Shown piece after piece: positions 35,074 to 49,239 of a stretch of 64,000 bases of DNA. Source of the DNA: Halichoerus grypus (Eukaryota > Chordata > Mammalia > Carnivora > Phocidae); contig NC_135712.1 in the NCBI RefSeq assembly GCF_964656455.1, positions 73,289,239-73,353,238 on the forward strand. The letters are read 5' to 3'. The notes beneath the pieces were generated by a model that saw nothing but the letters and a program-made list of their open reading frames with translations, did no database searches and was not told the origin of the DNA. The position numbers and the translations under genes were made by a program. Position 1 is the first letter of the stretch. Each line of letters starts with the position of its first letter.

Positions 35074-36890
35074 GTAAGAGCTGAAATCACAGTGGGATTC
35101 TATTTAGCTTCTGGTGCCCACACAGCAAAACCTACAGGATTTCCACTGAAAGCAAGGAGTTGCTTTGTTAATCTTATATCATAAAGCAAAAAGCAAGGTC
35201 TTAGTCAATGAGGGATCTCACGAGGAGGGCTTCAGGACTGGCAGGTAGATGAAAATGTCCTTGCAAAGTTCAATTATCGACTGAAGGCTGAACGGCATAC
35301 TATGTTTGAAAGGACTCTGAGGTTGTGTCTGAATATGGTGGAAAAGAATGCTATGATGGATTAATGTTGCCAGTGTAGTAACTTTCCATTATTGTTCATC
35401 TTATAGCCATTTAAAGCCTTCCTTCTTTCTAAAAATCAGTCTTATAAATGATGTAACAATGCATTCTGAAATAGAATTTTCCTGAATATTACTTATAACT
35501 CCGTAGCCCCTGAAAGTCTCAGCTTTCCACAGCATCTTTCTAGACAATGTTCTGCGACTTTGCTTGAGAGTCATCAGGCTGAATCATGAGGCCACTCTGA
35601 AAAGATGTCTCGCTCTATTTATTGTATATTTTGGAAAACTTGAGTGTGGAATTAGCTTCATTTACATGGGGCTCAGGGGCATGCAGTGGTACAGCACGGT
35701 GTGTCAGTCTGTGAATCCTACTGACCTGTTGAAACCATCTCGTCTCAAACTTCATCCTTCATTGAGAGGGAAGGAAACTAAGATCCAGAGTATGTTCCAG
35801 GTCAGAAAGTGAGTTTGTGAGACAGTCGGGCTTCTGGCTCCTCATAAAATGAAATTCTACTGCGTGGGCAATATTTCCACAGCAGAAAGCCAGTACAACA
35901 GCTTGGGATGGAAGTCAAACATAAGTGTGAGAACAGAGACGAATTCTGTATGTCTGCAGAGTAAGCTTTGGGCACATGTCAGTAAGGCAGACATGGGGTG
36001 TTGACACAAGCCTCACTGAAAGGGAACTTTTATTCCAACTATATTTCAGTCTATTAAATATTAGGTCTAATACTGGCTCTTTATCTGGTTTTAGATCCTA
36101 CAAATTTTGAGTTATGAAATGTTTGATGAGAAATGAAAGAAAGGCAATAAGTATGTAAAGAGTTAGAAAACAGGTTCTAAAAATGAGAAGTTAAATGAAT
36201 GGAAATACTTTGAACTAGGGAGTAAAGATGACAAGGGCTTTGTTTTGTTTATTTGTTTGTTTGTTTTTTCCTTTTTAAAAATGAGTGCCTAGGTGTTTTT
36301 TCACAAACTAATTTAAATCACAAAAATGTTAACAGTGAGCAGTAAACTGCCTTTGATGGTGGCAAATACTTTCTTCCTGGCTGCCAAGTCAGGAGGAAGA
36401 GTGACAGTCCTTCTGATAAAGTGTAAGCATTTGAGCAAAAGCATGAAAATAGACACTGGGGCAATAAAAGATCTGACACATTCTGCCAGCCACAGTAGGA
36501 AACTATAGTGTCCTAAGCTTTTACCTTGGTCATATGATAAAGGTATGTAGTGTGAAGCCCACAAATAGAATTTCTAGTTTCTGGATTTTGAGAAAGCTTT
36601 GCTTTAATACAATATCTAATTTGATACCTGCAAGCCATTCATAGAATTTCTGGCTTAAGTCAAACATCAGTGAATACAGTCCTTCCCCCATGTCCTTCAT
36701 TCCACTGGAGAGACATCTACATACACTCACCCAAATATATCATCCCAAACCATCTAAATGTTCTCAGGAAAAATACAGAGCTCTCTGAAGACTTTTGGCA
36801 GGGAGATCTTATCTAGTCAAGTTAAAAATCTCCTCCTTACCTCTCCTCTTTGTGGAGAGCTATTATAATCAGCTTCCTCATCTATAAGAG

Positions 36891-36950
36891 GTGTGTGTGT
36901 GTGTGTGTGTGTGTGTCTGTGTATGTGTGTGTGTGAGTGTGTGTGTGTGT
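36891..36950 (+). repeat. Imperfect (GT)n microsatellite
   Basis: Sixty bases of GT repeat with CT, AT and AG interruptions, inside a sense MIR-like segment. Confidence 0.95.
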
Positions 36951-38879
36951 TGATGTTATAGTTGAGAGAATTAAATGAAACCACGAATTTGAATATTTAT
37001 ATTCCTGGTACATAGTAGACACCAAATGTTAATTCTTGTTATCACTGGTATTACTGTTGTTGTTTTTATTATTATGTCTGTAGTGGGGAAAGTTGACAAT
37101 GGACAGATGGGAGGGGGCACAGAGATGGAAGGGAGGAGCCCTATAGCATGAACAAGGAAGCATCATAGGAATATGGGCTGCTAACAACCACTGGCTCACT
37201 CGTTGTATGACTCTCGGGACTCTGTTTTCCCTGGGATCACTTTCCTCAGCTGTAAATGGTGGAGGCTATACTCTATTTTTTTAGGTCTCACCATAAGGTT
37301 TCTATTATTTTGCCTGGGCCACAAATAAGGAATGAAAAAAAGCCCTTGAAAACTTCAGAACGCTAGTGAGAGATTTTCTGACCACTAATAATTTGGGAAC
37401 ATGCGTTGTAGACTAGAGTCAATTCCTATTGGACCGTATTAGGTGTTAGCCTACCTATCCAGATAAACAACTCGGGTCAGGATGTGTACAAATAATAGAA
37501 ACCTATTTAAACTATCCTGATCATCAAAGGGATATATATTATAAATATGTACCAGTAGCTCATAGAACCCAAGGACATAAAGTGCAGCTGACTTTAATAG
37601 GGGCTGGACCCATGAACTTGGGTTATTCTCTCCAGCCTCCTATTCTTTGACAGGCATGAAATTCAGTACACATATTTTGAGGCAAGTGTTCTCCCTCCCT
37701 CCTCTTCTCTGATAACTGAGAGCACCCAGAGCTCTGGCAGCCTGCAACAGTGTGTTCCAGGTAGCTCTCTCCTTCCACTGACACACATAGTTGGAACAGG
37801 GGTCACCTGACCCTGTAGAAGCCAGTCCATCAACAGGAATGATGCCAACATAACTTTTTGCCTGGGATCCAAGCCTAAGGGCTTGAAGCTGTCTGTTATA
37901 CTCTGTTAGGAATGTGACCTAAGAAATGCTGCCTAGCTAGGATCAGAATGGGTACCTTTGAGCCCTGTGTGTGGACAAACAGAGAAAACACCTGTGCAGA
38001 GAGAGAGCAAAAGAATAAGCCAAATACACAGTGAGACACAGAGGTGAGCAATATGGAGTCCAGGGGAGAGGGAGAGGCGAAGAAGAAGAAGAGGGTAGAG
38101 GGAGAGGGAGAATGAATGACCTGCTCCTCGTAATATTTCCTGTTCCTGTTTGGAGCCCTTGGGAACCCTGGCTTCACTTCCCACCTTAGGTTCGTACGAC
38201 ATCCCTGCATCTTCACAAATTCTCATCTGCCTAAGCAAACTTAACAAATTTCTGTTACCTGTAATCAATGGGTCCCAAGTAAATGTGGTGTTACCACATG
38301 CTATGTTACGCCCCCTAGAATGTTTCCACATATTTCCCCTGACTTAAATACTGTTTTTGTTCTACACATTTCCCATCTACATGTTTATGACAAATTTTAG
38401 TCTCTCTTTTAAAATTTCTTTATAATGTCCATTTCTTCACTTAGAACTTAGATGTAACTGTGTTGAGGGAAATGGAAAAGAAATATAGAGATCCCTGTGT
38501 GGGAGCTGGGGGAAGGGTTACAGAAAAAATAGGTTTGATTCTTCACTCTAGAGGGCAAGGTTTCAGTGAGAGAATTACTCAAGATTCCTAAGCTCTTGAC
38601 CTATTAAATCAAAATATCCAGGGTAACAAGAGGAATCTGCACTTTTTCACAGTTTCATAACAGGTGATTGCTATGCATGCTAAAAGCTTAAGAGCTGTTG
38701 TTCCAGAGGAATCCACCAAAGGACAAATTCAAGCACCAGGATCCCAAATACATCTATTTAGTTATTTATTAATGTCATCATCAGCTGGATATATTTTTCA
38801 CTCTTTCTACTCTATAAGATGCACAGAAATACTGGTTTATATGGAGATTTATTTATATATTTATTAATTTGTTTTATTA

Positions 38880-39560
38880 GAACAGGAACATACTTTGTAT
38901 ATTAATCTGGAACTTGTATTTTTCACTTTACAATACATATAATGGCCATACACCAAGTAAATAAATAATTCTAAACCATCTTTAAAACTAATGGTGTGAC
39001 ATTCCATGGTATATCATAATTTATTCAACCATCCTTTTATTTATGGAAAACAAGGGGTTTCCTCTCCAATTTTTGCCACAAGAATGCTGAATTACACACA
39101 ACTACAATATAGATGTGTCTTTACATATTAGTGTTAACATTTTTTTTTTTTAGCAAAGCAACCAAAAGCCAGGTTGTTGTATCAAAAGATATGTATATTT
39201 TAGATGTTAATAGATATTGAGATATTATTTTCTTCAAATAAAATAACAGCAACATATGAGAGTATCCATTTCCCCAAAGCCTCGCCAGCATTTGGTGTTA
39301 TATATTGATGTTTAAAATTTTTCAAGCTAACATATTTTTAAAAAATTGTGTCCCATTGATGTTTTAATTACATTTTGCTGATTAGTGAGATTAGACACAT
39401 TTTTCTCTAATAGATATTTGCATTTTTCTTTTCTGTTTACTGTCTCTTTATATCCATCATACATGTGGAAGAGTTTCATGTTTTAGTCTACCTTTTTTCT
39501 TTTGACCTTGACTTTTCCCAGATATTTAAAAATGTATGTAGTCAAATATGTTTCTCTTTT
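38880..39560 (-). mobile_element. Old LINE fragment (L1M-like)
   Basis: 'ACATTCCATGGTATATCATA', 'CAACCATCCTTTTATTTATG', 'CCACAAGAATGCTGAATTAC' and 'CATTTTGCTGATTAGTGAGA' follow the order of the antisense L1M 3' region. Highly diverged. Confidence 0.5.
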
Positions 39561-40978
39561 CCTTTTCTGGGTTTCTGGGTTTCCTGTTTTGCTTATCAAG
39601 TTCTCCTCTTGAGTAGGTATGCTCTGTTTTGCCATTTCTAATTTTCTTAATGTTTATTTTAAAATCCGTAATGAATCTTGAACATTCAGGTTTTACATCT
39701 TAATAATCCCTAAATGCCTTTGCTTAAAATAGTGACTGACTTGGGAATTTCATTTGATGGCAGTACTGAGAAAGAGTTCTTTAACAAGGAGACACTAATC
39801 CCATTAGCAGTCCCTATTTGTTAACAGAAGCTTATCTGACCCACCTGTAAGGCATCTTGCAACACTATAGGACATGAGCAAGTTTCCTGAAACTGTATCT
39901 TTGCAGTTTAAGTCACAAATCCTCAACAATCAATATTTCTTTAGCACTTTACAATTTGCAATGGACTGCCACATCCGCAACAGATATGCTTGTGTGGGGC
40001 AGGGTAAACTGTAAAATGATACACTTGTGATTGTTGTATCCTCCCACCACCTGAGAGGGAAGGACAGGAACAATCAGGGAGGTGAAGTGCCTTGGTCAGA
40101 CTTGCCATGTAATGGTGCCTCTACAGACCATGGCCCCAGGTTTCCTGACTCCAAGTCAAGTGCTTCATACCGTCCCACTGGGCAAAATTTCAAAGCGACC
40201 TATGAGTTTCCTTGCAGCAGTAAATGATTGTTTGATAATTTTATTACAATAAGATTGGGGAAGGGGGTTGCCAGGAATGGAAGAAGCATCTCTGGTCATC
40301 TCCAAATCCTGCTGAACAAATACCAGCCGTTGAAAGTTGCAAGAGGGGAAGTGTTGGCAGGAGCGGAATAAGCTGTCTTCCTGCATCTTCTCTAGCCCCA
40401 GATCATGCTGCGAAGAGAGAGCAATCTTGCCTAAGCCAAGAAACACCCCGTGGCAGCCCCTACCAAGTTTGGTGCGGGTGTGAGCGCAAGTTGAGTTGGC
40501 ATTCAACTGTCTTTATACTGAGCTGTATCACATACTGCATTGCTGGCTCCACAGGAGGCTGCTAGAAATAGCACGGACGGTATCTGACCCACAGTGCGCT
40601 GCCTACAGTCATGACTAAGCCGGGCTCAAAAAGATACTTGAGTTAATGCCCTCATTACTCATCTCTGGAGGAAATCCAGCCACAGCAAACACAAGGACAC
40701 ACAGCAACAGATGCCGAATAATAACAATATGCAAATTAGTCTTGGTGGAAACTCATCCTGGTCCCACTAAACAGGGACTGGAGAAACCAGAGGGGGCCTA
40801 ATGAAAATCAGGCAGGGAGCTTCCAAATCACGGCAAGCATCACAGCCCTTGCTTTCTCCTAAATGGTTGGTTGCCATAGAAACCTGTGTTTGTAGAGTTT
40901 CCCGGTACATTAGCTCAAAGAGAATGCTTACATTATCCTTCTCCAGTGTTGTTGGGAGAAGTAAAATAATTCATTTCT

Positions 40979-41340
40979 ATTAAATAAATCTTTGCTGAGG
41001 GCCTACTATGTGATAGACTCCCGGGATACCTGGATGAGTACTTGGCTCTTCTTTGAACTGCCTTCTTCACAGGGGAGACCTGACAAGAAAACAGGTGTAA
41101 TGGAATGTGATCAGTTCACTAATACAGGTGGAAACACAGAGAGCAGAACAATTAATTCTTTCTGGGGATGTTAGTGACTTATAGAGTGGAGGTGACATTT
41201 AAGCAGGGCTTTACGTGAAGGATTCGAAAGAGTTTGCTAGTAGAAAACCTGGGTGAGCATTCCAGGTATTAGCTTGAACAAAGGCGTGGAAGCATGGCAG
41301 GTTTCTCAGAACGCTAAGCCTGATGAATAAATCCAGCTTG
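40979..41340 (-). mobile_element. L2-like LINE fragment
   Basis: 'TTTGCTGAGGGCCTACTATG', 'GAGGTGACATTTAAGCAGGG', 'GAGCATTCCAGGTATTAGC' and 'AAAGGCGTGGAAGCATGGCA' are in the order of antisense L2. Confidence 0.65.
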
Positions 41341-41569
41341 ATGCCAAAATGAGTTTTGAGAGTTACAGTCAATCATTATGAACTCATACTTCACCACTTC
41401 CAAATGTGTTGATTATCATCCTCTTAAGCTAGGTTGAAGTTATCATGGCATTGACTAAAAGAGTTTGCTAAGCAAGAAAGTAACTTAAAGAAATTTATAA
41501 GGAAGGTTATTTATCTTCTTAAAAGAAAAAAGCTGTTTTCAAGCACTTTAGGAAAATGTATTCATGAAC

Positions 41570-41873
41570 AGAAAAGGCTTTAGAGTCAGATGAACTGCGG
41601 TTTTATTTTCAATCTTAATACTTAGTAAGTAAATGATTGCAGGCAGTTTACTTTAACATTTTCAAGTCCATATTTTGTCTTGGTTTTGGTTTTGTTTGGC
41701 TTTTATTTTGTTATATGTACATTGGAGATGATAATAATTTCATCGTCAGATTAGTTTGAGGAGTAAAAAAAAAAAATCAAACAATACATTCCAAGTGCTT
41801 ACAACAGTGCCTGGCACAGAGTAGTTGCTTAATGTTTAAAACTAATAAATAAATAAATAAATAAATAAATAAA
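41570..41873 (+). mobile_element. MIR-like SINE followed by (AAAT)n
   Basis: 'CTTTAGAGTCAGATGAACTG', 'GCAGGCAGTTTACTTTAAC', 'GGAGATGATAATAATTTCAT' and 'CAACAGTGCCTGGCACAGAG' follow sense MIR order. An (AAAT)n run ends it at about 41844-41873. Confidence 0.6.
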
Positions 41874-43574
41874 ATAACTGTTTAAAAATAATAATAATGA
41901 GAGCCATTATAAACGCTGGGTATTTCTTCTATGAAGCCTTGGGGTCTTTGAATAAATCTCTGATATGTAAAATAAATCAGTATCAGACCATGTTATGTTC
42001 AGTTTTGGAAGGTAATTGAAAATGATTCAGTTCAATGTCATCTGTTTAGCGAGAGAGAACAACTAACTTACAAAGTGAAATTTCTTATATATGGGTACAT
42101 GGCTGATTAGTGGGTAACCTGACCGACAACTCAGGAATCCTGACTGAATCCAGTTTTTTTGTCACAGAACCGCGGCTGACTTTCTCACTATTATGCATCA
42201 TTAAAATGGATGCCCCATTCCGCAAGCCTCAGGAAGTCGTTAGGGCACTGAATATGTACCTAACCAATAGTAATATCACTTCTTCCACTCAGTTGGTCCA
42301 AATGTTTGAAGTGTAGTTTCTCATAAAAAACTGAAGTAAACAATAATTTGTTTTGCATAAACAAAAACACGGAATTCATTATTATTTCTCAAGAGGAAAG
42401 TTACATAATTGTGTGTAATGCTTGTCTTGGTCTGGTGACATTAGCTACCATTGGCTAAAAATCAATAGGGCAGATAAAAACAATTTACCCTAACATCTGA
42501 AAGGAAAAGTTTTATACTTGAGTTAGGTTAGGCTGTGTTTCAGTACTGTTGACAGTATTTAGATCTCTTCTACTTACGAGTATCCAAGTAACTGACATCC
42601 CTACTGAAGGGGCAGTGCCTTCCGGGAATGCCCCAACCCATGGCGCCCTCTATAGTCGGTATGGGGAATTGTGTGGACCACATGTCCTCTCACCTCTGCC
42701 TTCCTGTCTCCGGAGTTTTCCCAGGAGACTCTGCCTCCAATTCTCTAGGCTGCTTCCATTTCCTCCACTTTGCACAGGGTCATATCTCAATGAATTCTAC
42801 CCCAAGCGAATCTTCCCAGCTGATGCACTTAGACAATTGTTTTTCCAGCAACAACTTTCTTATTGATCATTAACATTTATTGAGCTCTTACCATGGTAAT
42901 GAGTACTAGCCAAAGGGATAACTAAGATAAGCACTAACTAAATTTTAAAAGCCGTCTGAAACAGATACTGCTATTATCTCCACTTTCAGATTAGGAAAAG
43001 GGAGTTAAACAGGCTGAATAATGCCTAAGTGGAAGCACCAGGCTTCCACATGGAGCAATGTGGCTCCAGTCTGCAGACTTCCCCAAGATGAAAATCCACC
43101 AGTTCATAAAGGAGGTGATGGTTGTTCCACATAAAATCAAAACACAACCCAAATATTCCCAGGCTCTTGCAGTGGAAAGATCAAATTCAGCTTTGCTGTT
43201 TTATAGACAGGGAAACAGGTACCGAGAGGGAAAGTGACCTGTTCATGGTCTTGTTGTTCTTCCCCTGCTTCATCGTGCGCCCTCAAGAAGTGCAGCCTCG
43301 GGGCCTTAGTGTTGGTCCTTGGGCATGGTGGCTGTGCATTATGTTTCCTGGCATTGAAATAGTATTAAGCTAATTAGCATATTTGTTGCTACAGCTTGGG
43401 GGTTGGCTAGGATAGGGGTCGGGGCAGGGAAGCAGAAGCATCAAAAGTAGAACTTGAGTCTTTGCCCACAGTCGCTTTGGCTGTAATGGCAGGCTCTGTA
43501 TTTACTGTATTTAGATCATGTGGTTTTCGAGTTATGGACTACCGGATATTTAAATGTTGACTTTGAATTGGCAG

Positions 43575-43647
43575 CAATCAGTTAAGCTGCACAACCTTGT
43601 GGAGGATCACAACAAAGTCCAGGTTACAGTCATCGTAAAGGGCACAG
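43575..43647 (+). CDS. ATP13A5: ATP13A5 exon 8: start of the actuator domain
   Basis: Residues 247-270 plus the first base of Gly271 (73 bp): QSVKLHNLVEDHNKVQVTVI and then VKGT. This is the N-terminal strand region of the A-domain after M2. The acceptor is ATTGGCAG|C and the donor ACAG|GTAAGT. Confidence 0.95.
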
Positions 43648-44550
43648 GTAAGTGATATGTTCTGCCAGCTTCAGGGTGGAATCAGTCTCATTTGTTACTG
43701 ATTATTAGTCGAGGAAAAAAGTCTTCTCTGATTAAATCCAGGACTGGGGCTAAATTGAGGCAAATAAGGCTTCTAAGATGCAAAACTTAATGAGGAGATC
43801 ATGCAAAAGTTTGCTTGCATTTGCAGGACCCAGAAGGTGAACATCTCACTGAATTTTGTACCCTGGGTACCTTGCATGCCTCATCCTGATTGAACCACTT
43901 CCACCCAGTGTCTGTGTTGCTTCCAGTTCCCTCTGCTTTCTATACTTCACTCATTTGAATGTTACTGGGTAAGCCTTCTTAAGGCTTTTTGATTTCCCCT
44001 ACTAACCATCCCAAACAGACCCAGAATCATAACATTTCAATCTGTTATCCAGAATAGAGTCATGAATAATTCTTGTAAATGGACATTTGGCATATTACTC
44101 TGGACTTAGCCTGGAGTAGGGTGGCCATGGCTCTTTGTAAGGAGTGAGGAACTGCACCCCCGGGCAGCAGACGCCTCTGAATGGTTTACAGTAGACCCCA
44201 ATCCAAAGATAGAGTGGGCCACAGGGGGTCAGGAGCCCAGCCCCAGCAAGTAAGCAGCAGTAAAGGGGAACCTCTCAGACGACCGATACCCTTGAGTATC
44301 TCCTGTGGGCAGAGCACTGTCCTAAGTACTAAGATCGAGATGGGATCTTGTTGCTCTGCTAATCTTTTGCTATGGCCCTGGAATCAAATCCCTAATCCTG
44401 GTTTCTGTGATTTTGCAAATGAGCAGAAAGGAGCTGGAGCAGGTGAATGTGCAGGGCAGTCCTTGGTTGGTTAAGAGTTCTCAGCCACTTGCATTTTTCA
44501 GTAAAAACAGGAAAAGATCAGCCAGTCACAGAAACTTTGCTGTTGTATAG
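43648..44550 (+). other. ATP13A5: ATP13A5 intron 8 (903 bp)
   Basis: GTAAGT donor and TATAG acceptor. No recognisable repeat apart from a possible MIR-like end near 44290-44440. Otherwise apparently unique DNA. Confidence 0.6.
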
Positions 44551-44679
44551 GTTTGCAGGAGCTGGAATCCCGTCTCTTGGTTCCTGGAGATACTCTTATT
44601 CTTCCAGGAAAATTTTCATTGCCATGTGATGCTATTCTGATTGATGGAAGCTGTGTGGTGAATGAAGGCATGCTCACAG
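44551..44679 (+). CDS. ATP13A5: ATP13A5 exon 9: actuator domain up to the TGES loop
   Basis: Residues 271-313 plus one base of Gly314 (129 bp). It reads LQELESRLLVPGDTLILP, then GKFSLPCDAILIDGSC and VVNEGMLT. The VPGD motif and the run into TGES are typical of P-type ATPase A-domains. The GES part of the dephosphorylation loop lies in exon 10. The acceptor is GTTGTATAG|G and the donor ACAG|GTAGGC. Confidence 0.96.
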
Positions 44680-45489
44680 GTAGGCTGTTGTCATGCAGCT
44701 TCTTCTTTCCTATCCAACACCTAAGACAAGAGTTAGCAAAGCAGATCAACACACCCTTACCTGCTTTATACCAGCCTGATATTAAGATATGGGGATATAA
44801 GTGAGGGAGACACAGCCAGGCTATTCACGCAGATGGAGAATTCATATATGCAATTAGGAAATATTTAATATTTTAAGAATCAAATGACAATAAATACAAA
44901 ATTTATAAATAGAAGAAAAGTCTAATACATGTGATTGGTTCATGTCCTGATGGGTGGGGTAAATCGGGTGCTTTGGTTCAGAGGAAGGTGAATGCATAAG
45001 ACTGCTTGATGCACAGTATCTTCATAAACATAAACACCTATCCAAACACAACACAAACAGAAACCACCAGCTTTCACAGTTGGCAAGGTGCAGAGATTTT
45101 ATCCAACCCTGCTCTCTGTAGATGGAAAACTGAGCCCCAGATTTCCTGGGAAGGAGATTGAATTGAACCTTCAAGGAAAGGCCATATTACAGTTCTGTCC
45201 TTTAGAATTGTGTTTCCAGTTGATCTTACTGGGCAGAAAGCCAGTTTTCTTATAATGGTTTGAACTGTTATTCTTGTTCTTATTTGTACTTTGTAAAGTT
45301 CATTTGAATTTGTGTAATTAGCAAGGCACTAGGTATAAAATATTCTTTAGTCAAAAAACCCCAAAATACACAGGATATCATAATAAGAGAAGAAGAAACT
45401 ATACAGTACACAAAAATAGAAAATATTTGTCTTTTGTGCTTACAAATTGTTGTATTTTTCTGTTTCCAAGTTGCTAAAGACAGGAAAAT

Positions 45490-45531
45490 ACACACACACG
45501 GGCGCGCACGCACACACACACACACACACAA
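45490..45531 (+). repeat. (CA)n microsatellite with a GC-rich interruption
   Basis: CACACACAC, then GGGCGCGCACG, then a longer CA run. Alternating purine-pyrimidine throughout. Confidence 0.95.
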
Positions 45532-48500
45532 CTTTTTAATGTCACCTAAATGTAAAGAGAATCATTATCGATTCCTAAATTGTTCAACACAAGCACATTT
45601 CATATTAAAAATGGGTCTGCTTAATTTAAAATTGAGACAGGAAAATGTAGCAAACATAAATATGCTTGGTATAATTACAAAATACCCCTTTAGTGTGTTG
45701 AAATCTAACTGCCTTATAATGATAACGATGAGGATTTGCATACTGATCATATCCTTCATCCGGAATGTTGCCATAGTACCTGATGCACAAAACTCAAGCC
45801 CCCAAAAAACTGTCCTCCTCACTCCAAGGCAGCAACCTCTCACATTTATAGCAGCTTGCCAGTGAAGAATGGCTTCACTCATTGGCAAGAGAGCATGGCT
45901 GTGAGGAGAAAGGGGAGGACTGATCACATTTACTCCCCTGGGTCTACTGACTTGGGTGCGCGGTTCTTGCCTTGATTCTAGGAAAACTCAGAGAGTTCCA
46001 GAGAAGTAGAGAGGGCAAACAATGCTGCTTTTCCACAATGTGCAAAATTGACCTAAAATGACCTTAAGAAGTAAGTGGCTTTTCTTAGGTCTGTTTCTGG
46101 AAAAATAAGGTCAGCAGCAATAATATCTATGAAACCTAAGTACTGATAAATGTCAACTTTAGAGACAGACACATAAAACAGAAATACATATATTTCTTTC
46201 TTACTATTTTCTTTAGAAAGATATAATTACCACCATGCTTTAAATACATTATTACACAGCCTACATAGATTTACCTGCTCACATACACTATTTGTAAAAA
46301 TGATCCTGATTTAACACTCAGATTATGCTTTGATTCCTGAAACTGCCTATGTCTTTCTAGAACATTTGTCCACGAATGTGACTCAGGTTTTTTTTTTTCC
46401 CATGTGCAAACCAGTCCTTTTCATATATAGAAGTCTTTATTTATGTCTTTATTTAGAAGAAAAATAGCAAATACTCTTAGCATCTTTAGAGCAATTTACA
46501 TTTTATAAAAAACTTTTATATCTCACTTCGTCATAGCATAAAACAAATGAAGAGCTATTATATTACCCAACCTCCAGATGAAGAAACCCAGGTGAAAAGA
46601 GACCAGACTGGTCAGCTAGCAAGTATCAGGGTCAGAGGTGGCTTTTGCTTCCAGAAAGGAGGGACCACAGGAGTGAGGAGGAGGAGGATTCTAAGAGGGG
46701 TAAAGCTCTCATTTCATGTGCCTCATCATCTTTTTCTCTCAACTGGGCTGTCCCACCCACAGCACATGCCCATTGTAGGATCTTCCTCCTCATCATTTCC
46801 TTAGCCTCATCCTATTGCCATAAGTTCAACTATGCAAGAAATTTAATTTTGTAACTACACTTAGTTTTTATTTTTGCTCCAAATATTGCCATCCTTGAGA
46901 GTAAGCAGTGGCATAAGTCAGACAGTCGTTCCCATCAGTTGGTGGGTCCCCTGACCCAAATCTGGCTACTAGAGGTTGTGCAAGGCGCTGGGGAGGTGGG
47001 TCTGGGCTAGGGTAGCTCTCTTGTCTGTGGCCCCCACTCCACTCTGGGCTTGGCAAATGTCTCAGGCCTGTCTCCCTACAAAAGGAGGCTAACTGGTGCC
47101 TTTTGCTCTGTTTTCACAAACTTCTACAATGTTTCCTTACTCATCCAGGAATTTCCTGAAGTGGTGATTTCACATCTGCATCCTGTCAGACAAGCTTGTG
47201 ATGAGTTGCTAGGTCTGATCTTATCTCTCTTCCTTTTTCCTTTCCTCCTGTCTCTCACTTCTCCTTGTCTTTCATTTATTCATTCGTCTACCCATTTATT
47301 CAATAAAGGTTCAGAAATGCCTACTCTGTTCCAGGCACTCTGCTGTGTGCTGGAGTCACAAGACAAATGAGAGATGGCCACTACCCTCAAACAGCTTACA
47401 GTCGGATGGCCCCCCAAATATAAACAAACAAGAACATGGCATTTCATGTGGAGATACTGGCTCACTGGGGATTAAGGACAGAATCCCACTTCACAACAGC
47501 CAGGACTTCCAGGTCCTGGAAGCCAGCGGAAGTTGATGATGAGTGTTCTTCCTTCTAAAACACTCTCCAGCCTATTTAGACCTCCAAACATTTGTAGGCA
47601 AATCACTCTTTCTTGGGATTCCGAGAAAGGCCAAGAACGAGATTCCTTATTATTATGTGAATAGCATAAAAAGACTTGAAAGTCGTTTCTGTGTAAAATC
47701 ATATCTGATTTGAATGTTATCTTTGGAACATTATCTCCAAATGACTTCTATCTCTGGTTGATTGAATGCCTGCCGGCCACCAATACTGTGGGTTGTGTGT
47801 TCAGAACCTATCCACTAATATTAGCTTAAGAATATATTGTGGATTAATATTCTGTGATTCAAAAGCAGAACAACATTAGAAGTTATCTCTAAGTGTCTGC
47901 TTTTACAAAGGCTGATTTCAAAAACAATGGGGATACAGCGATTGGAGATTTGTCAAAAAGGTTCTATCCCTTTTCCAAAGCCACTTAGAACACAACTGGT
48001 AAATCCAAACAAAGGATAAATATCATAATTGTTTTAAAGAGAATGAGAAGGGGCAATGCTTGGCTAAAGGAATTTTCTGAGAATATACAAGATCACTAAT
48101 AAAAATTGTATAGCTTCTTGTACCTTAGGATGTTAAAAATGCACCATATAGAAAACTAGTTTTGAAAAACTAATCATAGAAAAACCTGGGTAATTGTTTT
48201 TATTCAGTTCACCCAGGCATTGAGCAAAAATATGTCTTTTGAACCTATTACATATCAGCAAGGAAAATGAGCAGTATAAAAATTATACATGTCAAAGTCC
48301 TTGCCCTCAGTTATTACCTAGAAGGAGAGATAGAACCTGAATTTGTGTAACTATAATCAATATAATACTATTTCCAAATTAGAAATATGACATGTTATTT
48401 TGCTAATTGAACATTTAGCAAAAGACTGATGGAATTTTAAATTCATTCTAGTGCTTTTTAAATCTGGGAGCCAGGAAGTGTTATTAGCATTTTTATTTTG

Positions 48501-49239
48501 TCTCTGAAATGTATCCTTTTGAACTCTGAGCTAATTTTCTTTGTATCTTAAATAACCTGTCTTCCTGCCATCAGGAAAAGTAGAGGAGTAGTACCAGCAA
48601 AGAATGACAGTCAATAATAGGATATGCAAGTGGCCTAGTTTAGCTGGAATGTGTAGGAGAAAGAGCCAGTGATGCTCAGTTTATGGTGGCTTTGAAAATC
48701 TAGCAAGAGAGTTTGCACTCAGGACCCTTCCAAACCTCATCCTCTGTATCTCTTCATCTGGCTATTTAACTGTATCCTTTATCATATCCTTTAACAAATT
48801 AGTAAATGTAAGTATTTCACTGAGTTCTGTGAGCCACTCTAGCAAATTAATTGAACCCTAGAAGGGGTTTGTGGGAACGTCAGATTTATTAGTCAGAAGC
48901 ACAGGTGACAATGTGGATATGGTGACTTGGGGATGCTAGTGGGATATCCAGGTTGGGATGAACAGCCCACCATTGGGAAATATAGAACAAGAACACAGGA
49001 GAGAGGGAAGATGAATATAGATGTTATTGAATATAGATGTTATTGAACCAAGAAAACAATTCCACTTATTAAGAAGTGTTAATTAATGAGAATAGAGCTG
49101 AGATCATCCAGAAAGAAAAAAAGAGATATCCTGTTATATTGGTTTCTATTTTTCACTACACCCTCCAAAAAGATCATGAAAAATATTTTTTAGATTTTAT
49201 GAGGGCATAATTTCTCATTCATCTCTGTACTTCTAGGAC

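Larger units (their letters stand above)
35074..43574 (+). other. ATP13A5: ATP13A5 intron 7 (8,501 bp)
   Basis: Donor GTAAGA, acceptor GGCAG. No young insertion was found in it. It holds MIR-like pieces (about 35740-35850 antisense, 36840-37050 sense and split by (GT)n, 37170-37320, 41570-41840, 42960-43080), an old LINE fragment (about 38880-39560) and L2 (40979-41340). About 37430-38350 is repeat-like, with a purine-rich GAA/GGGAGA patch at 38060-38115, but I cannot name it. About 35090-35700, 36000-36800 and 41850-42900 show nothing identifiable. Confidence 0.8.
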